A DNA stretch of 64,000 nucleotides from DASZTV01 sp036268405 (GTDB taxonomy: Bacteria; Actinomycetota; Actinomycetes; JAFAQI01): NCBI GenBank assembly GCA_036268405.1, contig DATAUF010000121.1:1-64000 (forward strand). The letters run 5' to 3'. The notes beneath the pieces are model-generated. The model did not search any database, was not told the DNA's origin, and saw only the letters and a program-made list of their open reading frames with translations. The translations under genes were made by a program, and so were the position numbers. Shown here piece after piece: positions 16,918-25,360 of the stretch (within the stretch, counting starts at the first letter, position 1; each line of letters starts with the position of its first letter).

Positions 16918-17310
16918 GTGGAGGGTGAGCTGAACGTTCTCGGGGAGCCGTTGCAGGCTTGCGGGACCGATCCGGTGACCGGCTTCTACCGCGACGGCTG
17001 CTGCAGCTCCGGCCCCGAGGATGTCGGCAGTCACACCATCTGCGCGGTCGTGACGCGTGAGTTCCTCGCCCACCAGGTCTCGGTCGGCAACGACCTCGTC
17101 ACCCCGCGCCCGGAGTGGCAGTTCCCCGGGCTCGTTCCCGGTGACCGCTGGTGCGTCGTCGCGGCGCGATGGCTGCAGGCCCACCTCGACGGGATGGCGG
17201 CACCGGTCGTCCTCGCGTCAACTCATGAGCGGGCTCTCGAGATTGTCCCGCTGGAGGTGCTCCAGCAGTACGCCGCAGACGTCCCCTCCGATCCGAGTGA
17301 ACTGCTGTGA
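16918..17310 (+). CDS. DUF2237 family protein
   Basis: A 130-residue cytosolic protein matching DUF2237 throughout: NVLGEPLQACGTDPVTGFYR, DGCCSSGPEDVGSHTICAVV, and a C-terminal ATHERALEIVPLE-like strand. The conserved Cys, His and Asp residues suggest metal or redox chemistry, but no function has been shown for the family. The start is GTG, 57 bp from the divergent secreted-protein gene. The stop overlaps the next GTG (GTGA). Confidence 0.88.
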   Translation: MEGELNVLGEPLQACGTDPVTGFYRDGCCSSGPEDVGSHTICAVVTREFLAHQVSVGNDLVTPRPEWQFPGLVPGDRWCVVAARWLQAHLDGMAAPVVLASTHERALEIVPLEVLQQYAADVPSDPSELL

Positions 17311-17801
17311 CCGTCACCGACGTGCGCCCCAACCCGACGGTCGCCAAGTTCGTCGACAACATCCGCGTCCTGACCTACCTGAGTGCCGCGATCTGCATTG
17401 CGTCTTCGGTGGTCTTTGCGGTCTTGGTCGGAGACTGCTGGTCGTGGCCGCTGTTCGTGTGGGGCCTCGCCAGCGGCCCGCTTTGGATTGCCGCAACCTA
17501 TGGCGTGTATCGGTTCGCCGGGCGACAGGTGCTCGGCGCGACGCCCCCTCCGAGTCGCTTTCAGGCGCTCTATCCCGCATGGTCGGCGATGGGCATTCCG
17601 TTCGGAGTCTTCTCGGCCTCGATCGGATCCCCTGCGCCCGATCTGGGTCTCACGGTCTATGCATTCTTTGCGACGATCCTGCCGCTCGCATTCGTCCCGC
17701 GCCTGCGCCGCAGGCAGGCCGCGCATTCGAAGGCGTCGTCATGTCCGTTCCAGGGAGCCTGCGGGTCTGCCTGCGTCCACCAAGGGGAGGGTTGTCCATG
17801 A
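17307..17801 (+). CDS. Small integral membrane protein of unknown function
   Basis: A 164-residue protein with four probable membrane spans, at roughly residues 22-40, 47-68, 90-108 and 112-132. A short cytosolic tail follows, carrying basic residues and three Cys (SCPFQGACGSACV). The terminal Cys cluster could bind metal, but there is no known family match. It is coupled to the DUF2237 gene by GTGA overlap and to the following VOC gene by ATGA overlap, so the three genes form an operon. Confidence 0.75.
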   Translation: MTVTDVRPNPTVAKFVDNIRVLTYLSAAICIASSVVFAVLVGDCWSWPLFVWGLASGPLWIAATYGVYRFAGRQVLGATPPPSRFQALYPAWSAMGIPFGVFSASIGSPAPDLGLTVYAFFATILPLAFVPRLRRRQAAHSKASSCPFQGACGSACVHQGEGCP

Positions 17802-18160
17802 AGCCGCTTGCCGTGCACCACGTGTCGATCAACGTGTCCGACGTCGACGAGGCGTTGACCTTCTACGTCGACCGGCTTGGCTTCGTGCCTCGTACCGATC
17901 GTCCCGACTTCGGCTTTCCCGGCGCGTGGCTCGACGCCGGGAACCAGCAGGTTCACCTCATCGAAGGTGGCGCGCCGGCCAACGTCGGACAGCACTTCGC
18001 CGTGCAGGTCGCTGACATCGACGCGTCCATCGAAGAGCTACGCGCGGCCGGGGTCGAGGTGACCGACGCGTTCGAGGTCGCCCCGGGCATGGCGCGCCAG
18101 GCGTTTCTCAGCGACCCGGCCGGAAACGGCATCGAGCTCCACGAAGTCGTCGCGCGCTGA
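17798..18160 (+). CDS. VOC-family (glyoxalase/dioxygenase fold) protein
   Basis: A 120-residue single-module VOC protein. It has HHVSINVSDVDEALTFYVDR at the N-terminus and FLSDPAGNGIELHE at the C-terminus. Metal-ligand positions His8, His50 and a C-terminal Glu are plausible. It resembles glyoxalase/methylmalonyl-CoA-epimerase-type proteins; the substrate is unknown. The ATG at 17798 has a strong AAGGGGAGG 7 nt upstream, which gives it independent translation despite overlapping the preceding gene. Confidence 0.87.
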   Translation: MKPLAVHHVSINVSDVDEALTFYVDRLGFVPRTDRPDFGFPGAWLDAGNQQVHLIEGGAPANVGQHFAVQVADIDASIEELRAAGVEVTDAFEVAPGMARQAFLSDPAGNGIELHEVVAR

Positions 18161-18188
18161 GCCACGCTGTGCACGCCGAGGAGTGGGT

Positions 18189-19337
18189 CTAGCCCGTCGG
18201 ACCGGGTCGATCCGCGAGTCGCGACTCGGCCAGCTCGAGATTGGCCTGAACCCGCGCCCGCTCGTTGTCAGGCAGGCGATCGTCGGAGAGCAGGTCGCGG
18301 CACAGCGCAGAGGACTCCTCGTTCCTGCCGATCCAGGACGCGGCTACTCCCAGCTCGTCGCGCGCCCGCCATCGGTAGACACCTTCGTCCACCCACAGCA
18401 CCTCGTTCTCCGGTCGCGGCATTGCCTCGGCGTACGAAGCGAAGAGGTGAGCGAGTCGGTACCGGCCGTTCTGACGCAGGTAGCGAGCGAGCTCGCACAG
18501 TGGCTCGGCGCGGATCGGGCGGCATTCGAACGCTGCCAGGTATGCCGCCACCACGACGTCCGGATCGGCGCCGAGCTGCTCATTCATTCCCGCGACGTTG
18601 ATCAGCGAGTCGTAGACCTCCTCCGCGTGGCCGCCCATCGTCGCGCGCTGCTGGAAGGACTCGAGGGCGTTGGCCCACTGCCCCGCCCACAGGTAGCTGC
18701 GCGCCAGGTAGTAGCGGTAACGCGGGTTGTCCGGCTCGTCCGCAACCGCCTGCTCCAGCAGCTCGGCCTCGCGGGTGTACTTCTCCGCCTGCGTCAGGCC
18801 GGCGCCCCGACCGCCGTCGAAGAGGCCGACGATCCGGGGGCCGTCCAGCGGCAAGCAGCGCGCCGGCGTCTCGCACTCGATGTACTCGTGAATCACGCCG
18901 CGGTATCTCCAGGGGAGCCGGTTGGCAACGAGACGTTCGAGGCGGTAGGTCACGGTGCCCGTGACCATCGTCAGCGAGTAGCCGTCAGCGACGAGCGGGG
19001 GCCAACTGAACGCGGGCGGCAGCTCGAGGACCTCGTCGGCGTCGACGATGAGGCTGTAGTCAGCCGCCTCGCGTGCCAGCTCGAGAGCCTCGCTGCGGTT
19101 GGAACCGAAGTTGCGCCAGGGGCGTTCGTGCAACGTGCCCGGTATGTCACTGAGCAACGACGTCACCAGCTGCTGCGTGCCGTCGGTCGAACCGGTGTCG
19201 ACGATCGTCCAGGTGTCGATCATCGGCCGGACGGACTCGATGCATCGCCCGATCACGTGCGCTTCGTCTTTGACGATCATGCATAGCCCGACCCGCGTAC
19301 CCACGCGGTGATTGTGTCGCAGAACGACCGGCGTCAC
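18189..19337 (-). CDS. Family 2 glycosyltransferase with C-terminal TPR-like helices
   Basis: A 382-residue protein. Residues 14-200 form a GT-A glycosyltransferase: LCMIVKDEAHVIGRCIESV at the nucleotide-binding start and a metal-binding LIVDADE. Residues 200-380 are helical repeats (YRYYLARSYLWAGQWANALE), as in SPBc2-type and TPR-linked glycosyltransferases. It transfers a sugar from a nucleotide donor to an unknown acceptor in the cytosol. The ATG overlaps the stop of the upstream MBL gene (ATGA), so the two are co-transcribed. Confidence 0.87.
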   Translation of the reverse strand: MTPVVLRHNHRVGTRVGLCMIVKDEAHVIGRCIESVRPMIDTWTIVDTGSTDGTQQLVTSLLSDIPGTLHERPWRNFGSNRSEALELAREAADYSLIVDADEVLELPPAFSWPPLVADGYSLTMVTGTVTYRLERLVANRLPWRYRGVIHEYIECETPARCLPLDGPRIVGLFDGGRGAGLTQAEKYTREAELLEQAVADEPDNPRYRYYLARSYLWAGQWANALESFQQRATMGGHAEEVYDSLINVAGMNEQLGADPDVVVAAYLAAFECRPIRAEPLCELARYLRQNGRYRLAHLFASYAEAMPRPENEVLWVDEGVYRWRARDELGVAASWIGRNEESSALCRDLLSDDRLPDNERARVQANLELAESRLADRPGPTG

Positions 19338-20602
19338 GCCTCCGAGCGGCGCCGGGACTCCGACGCCGCCCAGGCGAAGACGCCCTTGGCCATCGTCGAC
19401 GCCTCGAACTCCGCCCGCGCGCCGAAGACCTCGGCCCGCGCACGATGCACGCCGGCGTCATCAGGTGCCGCGAGCGCCGCGATCTCTGCAAGATGGCCGG
19501 CAAGCCGCAGCGATTCCTCGTCGCCTGATGCGGCAAGGGATGCGGCGCGGTCGGCGAGCGCCGACGCACCTCCGGCGAGCGACGCGAGCTCAGCGGCAAC
19601 GACTGCGTCCGGGGCCGGCTTGAGTGACGCCGGGTTGCCGTCGTACCAGCCGCCGTAGAGCCGCCAGATGTTGCGCACGACGAACTCCGGCTCGTCGTAG
19701 ACCGGCCGCAGGTAGGGCTTCGCGAGCAGCTCGGCGGGTGCCTTGACCGAGTGGATGATCTCGTCGAGCCGCGCACCCTGGTTCATCATCGCGACGGTCT
19801 GCTCGTGCAGCGACTCGAGCAACGCGGCGGTGTCGAGCAGCGCGGTCTTCACCCGGTCCGCACCGACGACCGGCACGCCGTGCCCGGGCAGCAGGAACTC
19901 GGCATCGAGTGCGGCCATCTGGCGCAGCGCCCGTGCCCACTCGATGGGGTAGCGCTGCACCTTCTGCGGGTTGCCGGCATTGGGAGAAGCCCAGATGAAC
20001 AGGTCGCCGCTGCAGAGCACCTTCTTCTCGGGGATCCACGTCCAGGTGTGGTCGTCGGTCTCGCCGCGCGCGTGATGCAGCTCGATCGTCATTCCGCCGA
20101 TGACCAATGTCATCGAGTCGCGGTAGGTCACGTCGGGGTAGCGGTACTCCATAGGCCACTGCAGCCCGGGCACCTGGAACTGGCGCCGGTTGATGATCGC
20201 GTTGTACTCGCTGGTCATCTTGTAGCGGTCGAACCGCGCAGGCAGCGCCTCGTGGGCGACGACCTGCGGTGCTCGCCAGCCCTTCTCGCTGGCCTCGGCC
20301 TGGAAGACCTGCACGCCGAAGACGTGGTCGACGTGGCCGTGCGAGTAGACGGCGGTGTGCAGTGGCTTGTCCGACCACTCGCGAATCTGTCCGTGAATGG
20401 TCGTTGCGAACATCTCGCTGCCGGTGTCGACCAGGAACAGCCCGTCATCGGTCGAGAACGCAGAGACGTTGGCGAACGTCGGCAGGAACGCGACACCGTC
20501 CGCGCACTCCTCGAGTCCCATCCCGGCAAACAGCTGGTGACCGCTGGTGATGGTCTCCTCGCCGCGCCACAGCCGGTCGGCGTAGTCCAGGGTCTCGCCC
20601 AT
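19334..20602 (-). CDS. Metallo-beta-lactamase-fold hydrolase of the alkylsulfatase type
   Basis: A 422-residue protein. The MBL zinc motif is complete (SHGHVDH, with the TDDH segment of alkylsulfatases about 100 residues later and a PGHGVP His). The C-terminal helical part (PEFVVRNIWRLYGGWYDGNP) is the alkylsulfatase dimerisation domain. Family members cleave alkyl sulfate esters such as SDS. There is no signal peptide, unlike SdsA1, so it is probably intracellular. AAGGAGAG lies 6 nt before the ATG. It forms an operon with the SCO6745-like gene upstream and the glycosyltransferase downstream. Confidence 0.88.
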   Translation of the reverse strand: MGETLDYADRLWRGEETITSGHQLFAGMGLEECADGVAFLPTFANVSAFSTDDGLFLVDTGSEMFATTIHGQIREWSDKPLHTAVYSHGHVDHVFGVQVFQAEASEKGWRAPQVVAHEALPARFDRYKMTSEYNAIINRRQFQVPGLQWPMEYRYPDVTYRDSMTLVIGGMTIELHHARGETDDHTWTWIPEKKVLCSGDLFIWASPNAGNPQKVQRYPIEWARALRQMAALDAEFLLPGHGVPVVGADRVKTALLDTAALLESLHEQTVAMMNQGARLDEIIHSVKAPAELLAKPYLRPVYDEPEFVVRNIWRLYGGWYDGNPASLKPAPDAVVAAELASLAGGASALADRAASLAASGDEESLRLAGHLAEIAALAAPDDAGVHRARAEVFGARAEFEASTMAKGVFAWAASESRRRSEA

Positions 20603-20614
20603 CTGGATCTCTCC

Positions 20615-21523
20615 TTATTTCTTCCCAGCCTCCGGGCTCGCGCCCTTCGGTCCGTAGGGACGTCGGTGTCGCGCGGCCGGCATCCACTCGGTGCCGGCGG
20701 TGTCATCGATTCGTGCGACGAGCCTGTCACCGACCGGCTCGACAATATTGAGGAACTCCAAGGTGTGCTCCTCGCCGAGGATCCGCCACGCCTGCTCGCA
20801 GAGCGCGTCGGTTCGGTCCTCGATCTGCTGCCGCAACTCGAGGCCGGCGTCGTTGACCTCGCCACCCGTGGCAAGCCCTCGCGCCTCGAGGCCGGCGTAC
20901 GCCGCCGCGAGTGCGGCATCGTCGGAACCGCGGCTGCGTGGGATCCAGTCCTTCGGGTAGTTCAGGTGTGCGTTGTGCAGCAGTCCGGCCTGGGTCGCCG
21001 AGATGTCCTCTGTCGCGAGGACGGCGAAGTGCGTGTCACCGCGCCACTCGCGGATGCAGTTGACCGCCAGCCACGCCGACAGCAAGTCGTTGTCCGGTCG
21101 TGGCTGCTGGCGGTGTGCGGCGAAGAGCGCGCGGCCCGAGACCGCAAGCGCGTCGGCCGCCTCCCACAGCGGAGCAGCCAGTGCGGCGAGCCCGTCGCAG
21201 ATCTCGGGGACGTAGGACGTGAGGCCGGCGACGACCGCGTCGTTGCGTGCGGCGATGATCGCGTCGTATGTCGTGTGCTGTTCGGTGATCTGCAACGCGG
21301 CCGCGATGAACTCGGCGGAGATCGAGTAGAACGTCGCGGCCACGACCTGCGGACCCGCCGGGGCGAGTGGCGCGGACCGGCTCGCGATGTAGGTGATGCC
21401 ACCCATCTCGACCCCGAGCGCGGCGTACCGTTCGAGCGCTCCGGGATCCCAGTAGATCCAGCCGATCAGCCGATGAGAGGCGAAGGACGCGCGCGCGGAC
21501 AGGTCGGTCCAGTCGGCAGTCAT
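20615..21523 (-). CDS. SCO6745-family protein
   Basis: A 302-residue actinobacterial protein matching the SCO6745 family. Its features are a helical N-terminus (RLIGWIYWDPGALERYAALG), a central LLHNAHLNYPKDW segment, and a C-terminal winged-helix-like part (GGEVNDAGLELRQQIEDRTD). No biochemical function is established. It is the first gene of a leftward operon with the MBL and glycosyltransferase genes, 12 bp before the MBL start. It diverges from the desaturase gene across 76 bp. Confidence 0.85.
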   Translation of the reverse strand: MTADWTDLSARASFASHRLIGWIYWDPGALERYAALGVEMGGITYIASRSAPLAPAGPQVVAATFYSISAEFIAAALQITEQHTTYDAIIAARNDAVVAGLTSYVPEICDGLAALAAPLWEAADALAVSGRALFAAHRQQPRPDNDLLSAWLAVNCIREWRGDTHFAVLATEDISATQAGLLHNAHLNYPKDWIPRSRGSDDAALAAAYAGLEARGLATGGEVNDAGLELRQQIEDRTDALCEQAWRILGEEHTLEFLNIVEPVGDRLVARIDDTAGTEWMPAARHRRPYGPKGASPEAGKK

Positions 21524-21543
21524 GACCGGGCGTTCCTACCATC

Positions 21544-21560
21544 TGTCAGTACCTGTGACA
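21544..21560. promoter_or_regulatory. Candidate operator, TGTCA-N7-TGACA
   Basis: An inverted repeat with 5-bp perfect arms lies between the divergent SCO6745-like and desaturase genes, just upstream of the putative desaturase -35. It is a plausible binding site for a TetR- or GntR-type regulator of lipid genes. No cognate regulator is assigned. Confidence 0.35.
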
Positions 21561-21565
21561 ATAGG

Positions 21566-21592
21566 TTGACGTGCGGCTGCCGTTGCTAGCCT
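21566..21592 (+). promoter_or_regulatory. Putative leaderless promoter of the desaturase gene
   Basis: TTGACG (21566-21571) and TAGCCT (21587-21592) are separated by 15 nt. The ATG at 21600 begins exactly 7 nt after the -10 element. No ribosome-binding site precedes that ATG, which fits leaderless translation. The spacer is shorter than ideal. Confidence 0.4.
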
Positions 21593-21599
21593 TGGTGCG

Positions 21600-22547
21600 A
21601 TGGTCGCCGTCCCCGCCGAGCTTCCTCAAGAGGATCTCCCGCCGAGCCCCAACGCTGATCTTTCGCTGCGCCGCGACTTCCACGACTTGCGCGTGGAGCG
21701 GGCCGACGAGCTCTGGAACTACGGCTACATCGCGCTCTCGTGGGCGGCGGTTGCGGGCTCCGTCGCGATGTTCTGGAAGCGTCGTACGCCGGCCAGCGCG
21801 GTCGCAGCAGTGGCGGTCATCGCCAGCCGCCAGCAGGCGCTGTTCAACGTCGAGCACGATGCGTTGCACCGGTCGCTCGCCAGGAACCGCACGGTCAACG
21901 ACGTCCTCGGCCTGGTCACGGCCGCGGCGCCGGTCGGCTCGGGCTTTCGGTCCACTCGTGCGCATCACCTGCGCCACCACCGGCTGCTCAACACTCCCGA
22001 CGACCCGGACGGCCTCCTCCACAAGGGTCCGCACCTCGACACCCGCAAGGGCTTGCTGCGTCACCTCTTTGAGGGCTTCACCGGGATCTATGCGGTCAAG
22101 CTCCTCGGCCGCCGTGATGGGTGGGTCGACCCGAAGACGGCGCGCAAGGACAAGCGCGATCTCGCCCTCGTGCAGCTCGGGCTCTGGGGGATCTTCACCA
22201 AGCTCACCTCGTGGTGGACCTATCCGCTGCTCTGGCTCGCGCCGCTGCTGACCGTCACCTCGGGCGTCGTGGTGACGCGCAACTACTTCGACCACGCGCT
22301 GGTCGGCGACGAGCTCGAGGCCTACCCGGACCGCCGGGTCTCCGTGGACGCCAACGCGGCCGAAGGTCCGAACCTGTCGCCCTACAACATGAACTGGCAC
22401 GCCGAGCACCACCTGTTCCCGTGGATCCCCGCGCGCCGGCTGCCCGAGGCGTCGCGGCGGCTCGCGGCCCGCTCGGACTCGCCGGACCGGCTGGTGCGGA
22501 AGACCTACCTCGGTGCGCTGATCAAGCACGTCAAGATGCTCCCTTGA
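21600..22547 (+). CDS. Membrane fatty acid desaturase-like protein
   Basis: A 315-residue diiron membrane enzyme with the three histidine boxes of the fatty acid desaturase/hydroxylase superfamily. These are H86-x3-H90 (HDALH), HHLRHH at 122-127, and HAEHH at 267-271. Hydrophobic segments at about 45-60, 64-82, 100-118 and 190-235 place the boxes on the cytosolic face. It would introduce a double bond or hydroxyl group into an acyl chain using O2 and an electron donor not encoded nearby. No ribosome-binding site is visible. The gene is followed 13 bp later by a methyltransferase. Confidence 0.85.
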   Translation: MVAVPAELPQEDLPPSPNADLSLRRDFHDLRVERADELWNYGYIALSWAAVAGSVAMFWKRRTPASAVAAVAVIASRQQALFNVEHDALHRSLARNRTVNDVLGLVTAAAPVGSGFRSTRAHHLRHHRLLNTPDDPDGLLHKGPHLDTRKGLLRHLFEGFTGIYAVKLLGRRDGWVDPKTARKDKRDLALVQLGLWGIFTKLTSWWTYPLLWLAPLLTVTSGVVVTRNYFDHALVGDELEAYPDRRVSVDANAAEGPNLSPYNMNWHAEHHLFPWIPARRLPEASRRLAARSDSPDRLVRKTYLGALIKHVKMLP

Positions 22548-22560
22548 GCGGCTCTGCTCA

Positions 22561-23577
22561 GTGACCACCAGCGACATCCGCACCGTCCGCCGGCCCTGCG
22601 CGCTGTGCGGCAACACCGAGGCGACGGTGCTGTGGAGTGGTCACGAGCACGAGTACACCGACACCACCGACGCGACGTTCTCGGTGGTGAAGTGCGACAC
22701 GTGCGGCCTTGGCCGGCTCGACCCGTGCCCGGACGTCAGCGAGCTCGACACGATCTACCCGCCGACCTACTACAGCTACAACATGGTCAGCGACCGGCGT
22801 CCCGATGGCTCCTTGGGCATGAAGGAGAAGGTGTCGCTGAAGTACACCAACCGGGTCCTGACGACCGCCATGCAGCGGGCCGGGATCCCGGAGGGCCAGC
22901 CCGTCCGCCTCCTCGACGTCGGTTGCGGCGACGGCCGGATCCTCGACTACTACCGGGCGAGCCGTCCCGAGGGAATGGTCGAGACCTGGGGTCTGGACAT
23001 CAACGGCGACGCGCTTGCCACCGCGGCGAAGGCCGGACACAAGACCGTGCAAGGCGCCTTCGAGGATGCCAACGATCTGCCGAAGGGCTACTTCGACATC
23101 GTCGTCGCCCGCCACGTCATCGAGCACGTCGAGGACCCGGTCGTCTTCACCCGCAACGCAGCGGAGCTGCTCCGGCCGGGCGGAGTGTTTCTCGCCGCGA
23201 CGCCGGACTTCGGGTCGAAGGACGCGCAGAAGTTCCGAGGCCACTGGGGCGGCAACCACTTCCCGCGGCACTGGTGGTTCTTCGACGCGGATTCGATGCG
23301 CAAGGTCGCCGAGCACGTCGGGCTCGAATGCGTGGTCGTCGAGTACGAGCTCAACCCGGTCTTCTGGACCTGGACGATGCACTCGGCGCTACGCGATCGC
23401 TTTCCCGAAGCGAGGTGGGTCGACGCGATCTTCCCGCCGGTATCGATCTTCTACGGCGGCCCCCGCAGCTTCCTGCTGCAGGGCGGATTCACCGTGGTCG
23501 ACTCTGTCGTGCGTCGTACGACGGGAATGACCGGCAGCATGATCGCAACGCTCCGCAAGCCGGTCGAAGCTTCCTAA
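22561..23577 (+). CDS. SAM-dependent methyltransferase with N-terminal zinc ribbon
   Basis: A 338-residue class I methyltransferase. An N-terminal Cys4 zinc ribbon (C13-x2-C16 and C45-x2-C48) precedes the Rossmann domain, which has the SAM-binding LLDVGCGDG at 117-125. Next come VARHVIEHVEDP and LLRPGGVFLAATP, the motif IV region. The C-terminal region is hydrophobic. This architecture occurs in sugar C-methyltransferases and lipid-associated enzymes; the acceptor is unknown. GTG start. Its stop overlaps the stop of the convergent SRPBCC gene. Confidence 0.87.
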   Translation: MTTSDIRTVRRPCALCGNTEATVLWSGHEHEYTDTTDATFSVVKCDTCGLGRLDPCPDVSELDTIYPPTYYSYNMVSDRRPDGSLGMKEKVSLKYTNRVLTTAMQRAGIPEGQPVRLLDVGCGDGRILDYYRASRPEGMVETWGLDINGDALATAAKAGHKTVQGAFEDANDLPKGYFDIVVARHVIEHVEDPVVFTRNAAELLRPGGVFLAATPDFGSKDAQKFRGHWGGNHFPRHWWFFDADSMRKVAEHVGLECVVVEYELNPVFWTWTMHSALRDRFPEARWVDAIFPPVSIFYGGPRSFLLQGGFTVVDSVVRRTTGMTGSMIATLRKPVEAS

Positions 23578-24071
23578 GTCGCGTCGATCAGCTCGGCGAG
23601 CTTTTCCAGGCTCGTGGTCATCGCCTCGATCCAGGTCGCGCCTCCCTTGGTGGCCGCCTGCAGCCACTCGGGGGACTCGATGCAGTCGAAGGTCTCAGTG
23701 ACGTCGGTGACACCATCGCCGACCGGGCTCAGTGCGAATCCCCAGCGGTGCTTTGCCGAGACGCCGACACGCTCCGCCGCCTCCGGCCGGGAGGCGCGGC
23801 TCAGGGTCGGCTGCCATCGGATGAGTCGGTCCGGGGTGAAGTCGACGACCACGTTGGTGATCTCGTAGTCGTCCATGTGGGGGTTCCACATCTCGACCAC
23901 GAAGCTGTCCCCGACACCGGAGAGTGGACCCGCAACCGTCGAGCGGAGCATCCCGGAGCCGTCGAACTCCACGTGGTTGGCCGGGTCACACAGCGCGGCG
24001 AAGATCGTCGCCGCGGGAGCGTCGAATCGCCGCGTGACCGCGACGGCGCAATCACGGGTGTCAACGGACAT
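23574..24071 (-). CDS. SRPBCC-family protein (AHSA1/START-like)
   Basis: A 165-residue ligand-binding-fold protein: VTRRFDAPAATIFAALCDP at the N-terminus, a Trp/Met-rich middle (VVEMWNPHMDDYEI), and a C-terminal helix. Proteins of this type in actinobacteria are mostly uncharacterised. It overlaps the end of the M29 aminopeptidase gene by 11 bases and is probably co-transcribed with it. Ligand unknown. Confidence 0.82.
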   Translation of the reverse strand: MSVDTRDCAVAVTRRFDAPAATIFAALCDPANHVEFDGSGMLRSTVAGPLSGVGDSFVVEMWNPHMDDYEITNVVVDFTPDRLIRWQPTLSRASRPEAAERVGVSAKHRWGFALSPVGDGVTDVTETFDCIESPEWLQAATKGGATWIEAMTTSLEKLAELIDAT

Positions 24072-25290
24072 CGAGCACCCATTCGTCGTTGGTGATCAGC
24101 GGTACGACGGTGCCGTCGGCGCGCATGCCGTCGACATCGACACCGGGGCCGCCGATCACGACGTCCGTGTGCACGACCGAGCGGTTGAGCCCGAGTTCGT
24201 AGAGCTCATCGGACGAGCGTTCCAACCCGCCGCGCACCGCATACGGGAAGCTCTGGCCCCAGGCGACGTGCGAGCCCGCGTTCTCGTCGTACAACGTGTC
24301 GTGGAAGACGACGCCGGCGGAACGCACCCGTGAGTCGCGGTCGACGAGCGCGACCTCGCCGAGCGATCGGGCGCCGTCATCGGTCTCGTGCTCCGCACGC
24401 ACTGCGTCTTCGCCTTTCTCGGCCTCGATGTTGACCACGCGGCCACCCTCGAAGTCGACGACCAGCCCGTCCACGAATGCGCCTGACCGCGGCATGACGA
24501 GCGGCCGGGTGAGGCGGATCCGGCCGTCGGCGCGGGTGCGGTCAGGGCTCGTGAAGACCTCTTCGGTCGGCAGGTTCGGCATGATGTCGACGCCGCGGTT
24601 GGTGGTGAGGCCGCCGCCCGTCCAGACCGAGTCCGCAATCAGGCCGACAGTGATGTCGGTATCGCCACCGTGGTAACGCACCGAGTCGAGTCCGAGCGCG
24701 GTGACGGCCGCCGCACGTTCGGTCAGCTGCCGGTGGTGCTCGCGCCAGGCGGCGACGACGTCGGGCTCATCGAGCCGGAACGCGATCGCCACCGCCTCCC
24801 AGAGCCGCTCGACGTCGGGCTCGCCGAAGACCTGCTGCGCCCAGCCCGGGTTGGGTGCGGCCGCGACGGTCCACGCGAGGTTGTTGTTGCCGACCGCGTC
24901 CTTCGTGAGCATCGCGAGCTCGATCGGCATCGCCGCGAGCCGCTCGGGCGCGATCCCCTCGAACAGGTGTGGTGCCGGGTTGCCGGTCAGTGCGATGTTC
25001 GCCACGTCGCCGTCGTCGTAGGACCGGGCCTTGGCGATCTCCCAGTCGGCGGCCGTGGTCAGGCCTTCCATAGGCGCATGCTTGAGCGCCGCGAGCTTCA
25101 CGTGGACGTCGCCGTACTCGACGATGACGCGCCTCGCGCCGGCGAGATAGGCCTGCTCGGCAACTGCCCGCGCGACCTCGGCCATCGCGACGTCGCCACG
25201 CACGAACACGGTCTGCCCGGGCTGCACGTTGGCCCCGACTCGCACGATGACCTCGGCGTACTTCTCCAGGCGGGTGGCGGGGTCCGTCAT
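24061..25290 (-). CDS. M29-family metallo-aminopeptidase
   Basis: A 409-residue thermophilic-type (M29) aminopeptidase. Residues 1-140 hold the N-terminal ligand-binding half (VQPGQTVFVRGDVAMAEVAR). The C-terminal catalytic half contains GVDIMPNLPTEEVFTSPD, EAEKGEDAVRAEHETD, and the metal-binding His-x-D region (HTDVVIGG). It releases N-terminal residues from peptides in the cytosol. The ATG at 25290 is the natural start, since sequence upstream lacks homology. It diverges from a TetR gene across 70 bp. Confidence 0.9.
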   Translation of the reverse strand: MTDPATRLEKYAEVIVRVGANVQPGQTVFVRGDVAMAEVARAVAEQAYLAGARRVIVEYGDVHVKLAALKHAPMEGLTTAADWEIAKARSYDDGDVANIALTGNPAPHLFEGIAPERLAAMPIELAMLTKDAVGNNNLAWTVAAAPNPGWAQQVFGEPDVERLWEAVAIAFRLDEPDVVAAWREHHRQLTERAAAVTALGLDSVRYHGGDTDITVGLIADSVWTGGGLTTNRGVDIMPNLPTEEVFTSPDRTRADGRIRLTRPLVMPRSGAFVDGLVVDFEGGRVVNIEAEKGEDAVRAEHETDDGARSLGEVALVDRDSRVRSAGVVFHDTLYDENAGSHVAWGQSFPYAVRGGLERSSDELYELGLNRSVVHTDVVIGGPGVDVDGMRADGTVVPLITNDEWVLDVR

Positions 25291-25320
25291 GGCCCCAGAG
25301 TGACATACGCCACTTGGAGG

Positions 25321-25332
25321 CAGGCTTGCCTG
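25321..25332. promoter_or_regulatory. Candidate TetR operator CAGGC-TT-GCCTG
   Basis: A perfect 5-bp inverted repeat with a 2-bp centre overlaps the putative -35 (TTGCCT at 25326-25331) of the downstream TetR gene. This is the classic arrangement for autorepression. Confidence 0.5.
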
Positions 25333-25354
25333 TTTGTTTATTTCGCCGTACCGT
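25326..25354 (+). promoter_or_regulatory. Putative leaderless promoter of the TetR-PF10118-monooxygenase operon
   Basis: TTGCCT, a 17-nt spacer and TACCGT (25349-25354) lie immediately upstream. The ATG begins 6 nt after the -10 element and has no ribosome-binding site, so the transcript is likely leaderless. The candidate operator covers the -35. Confidence 0.45.
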
Positions 25355-25360
25355 TCGGCC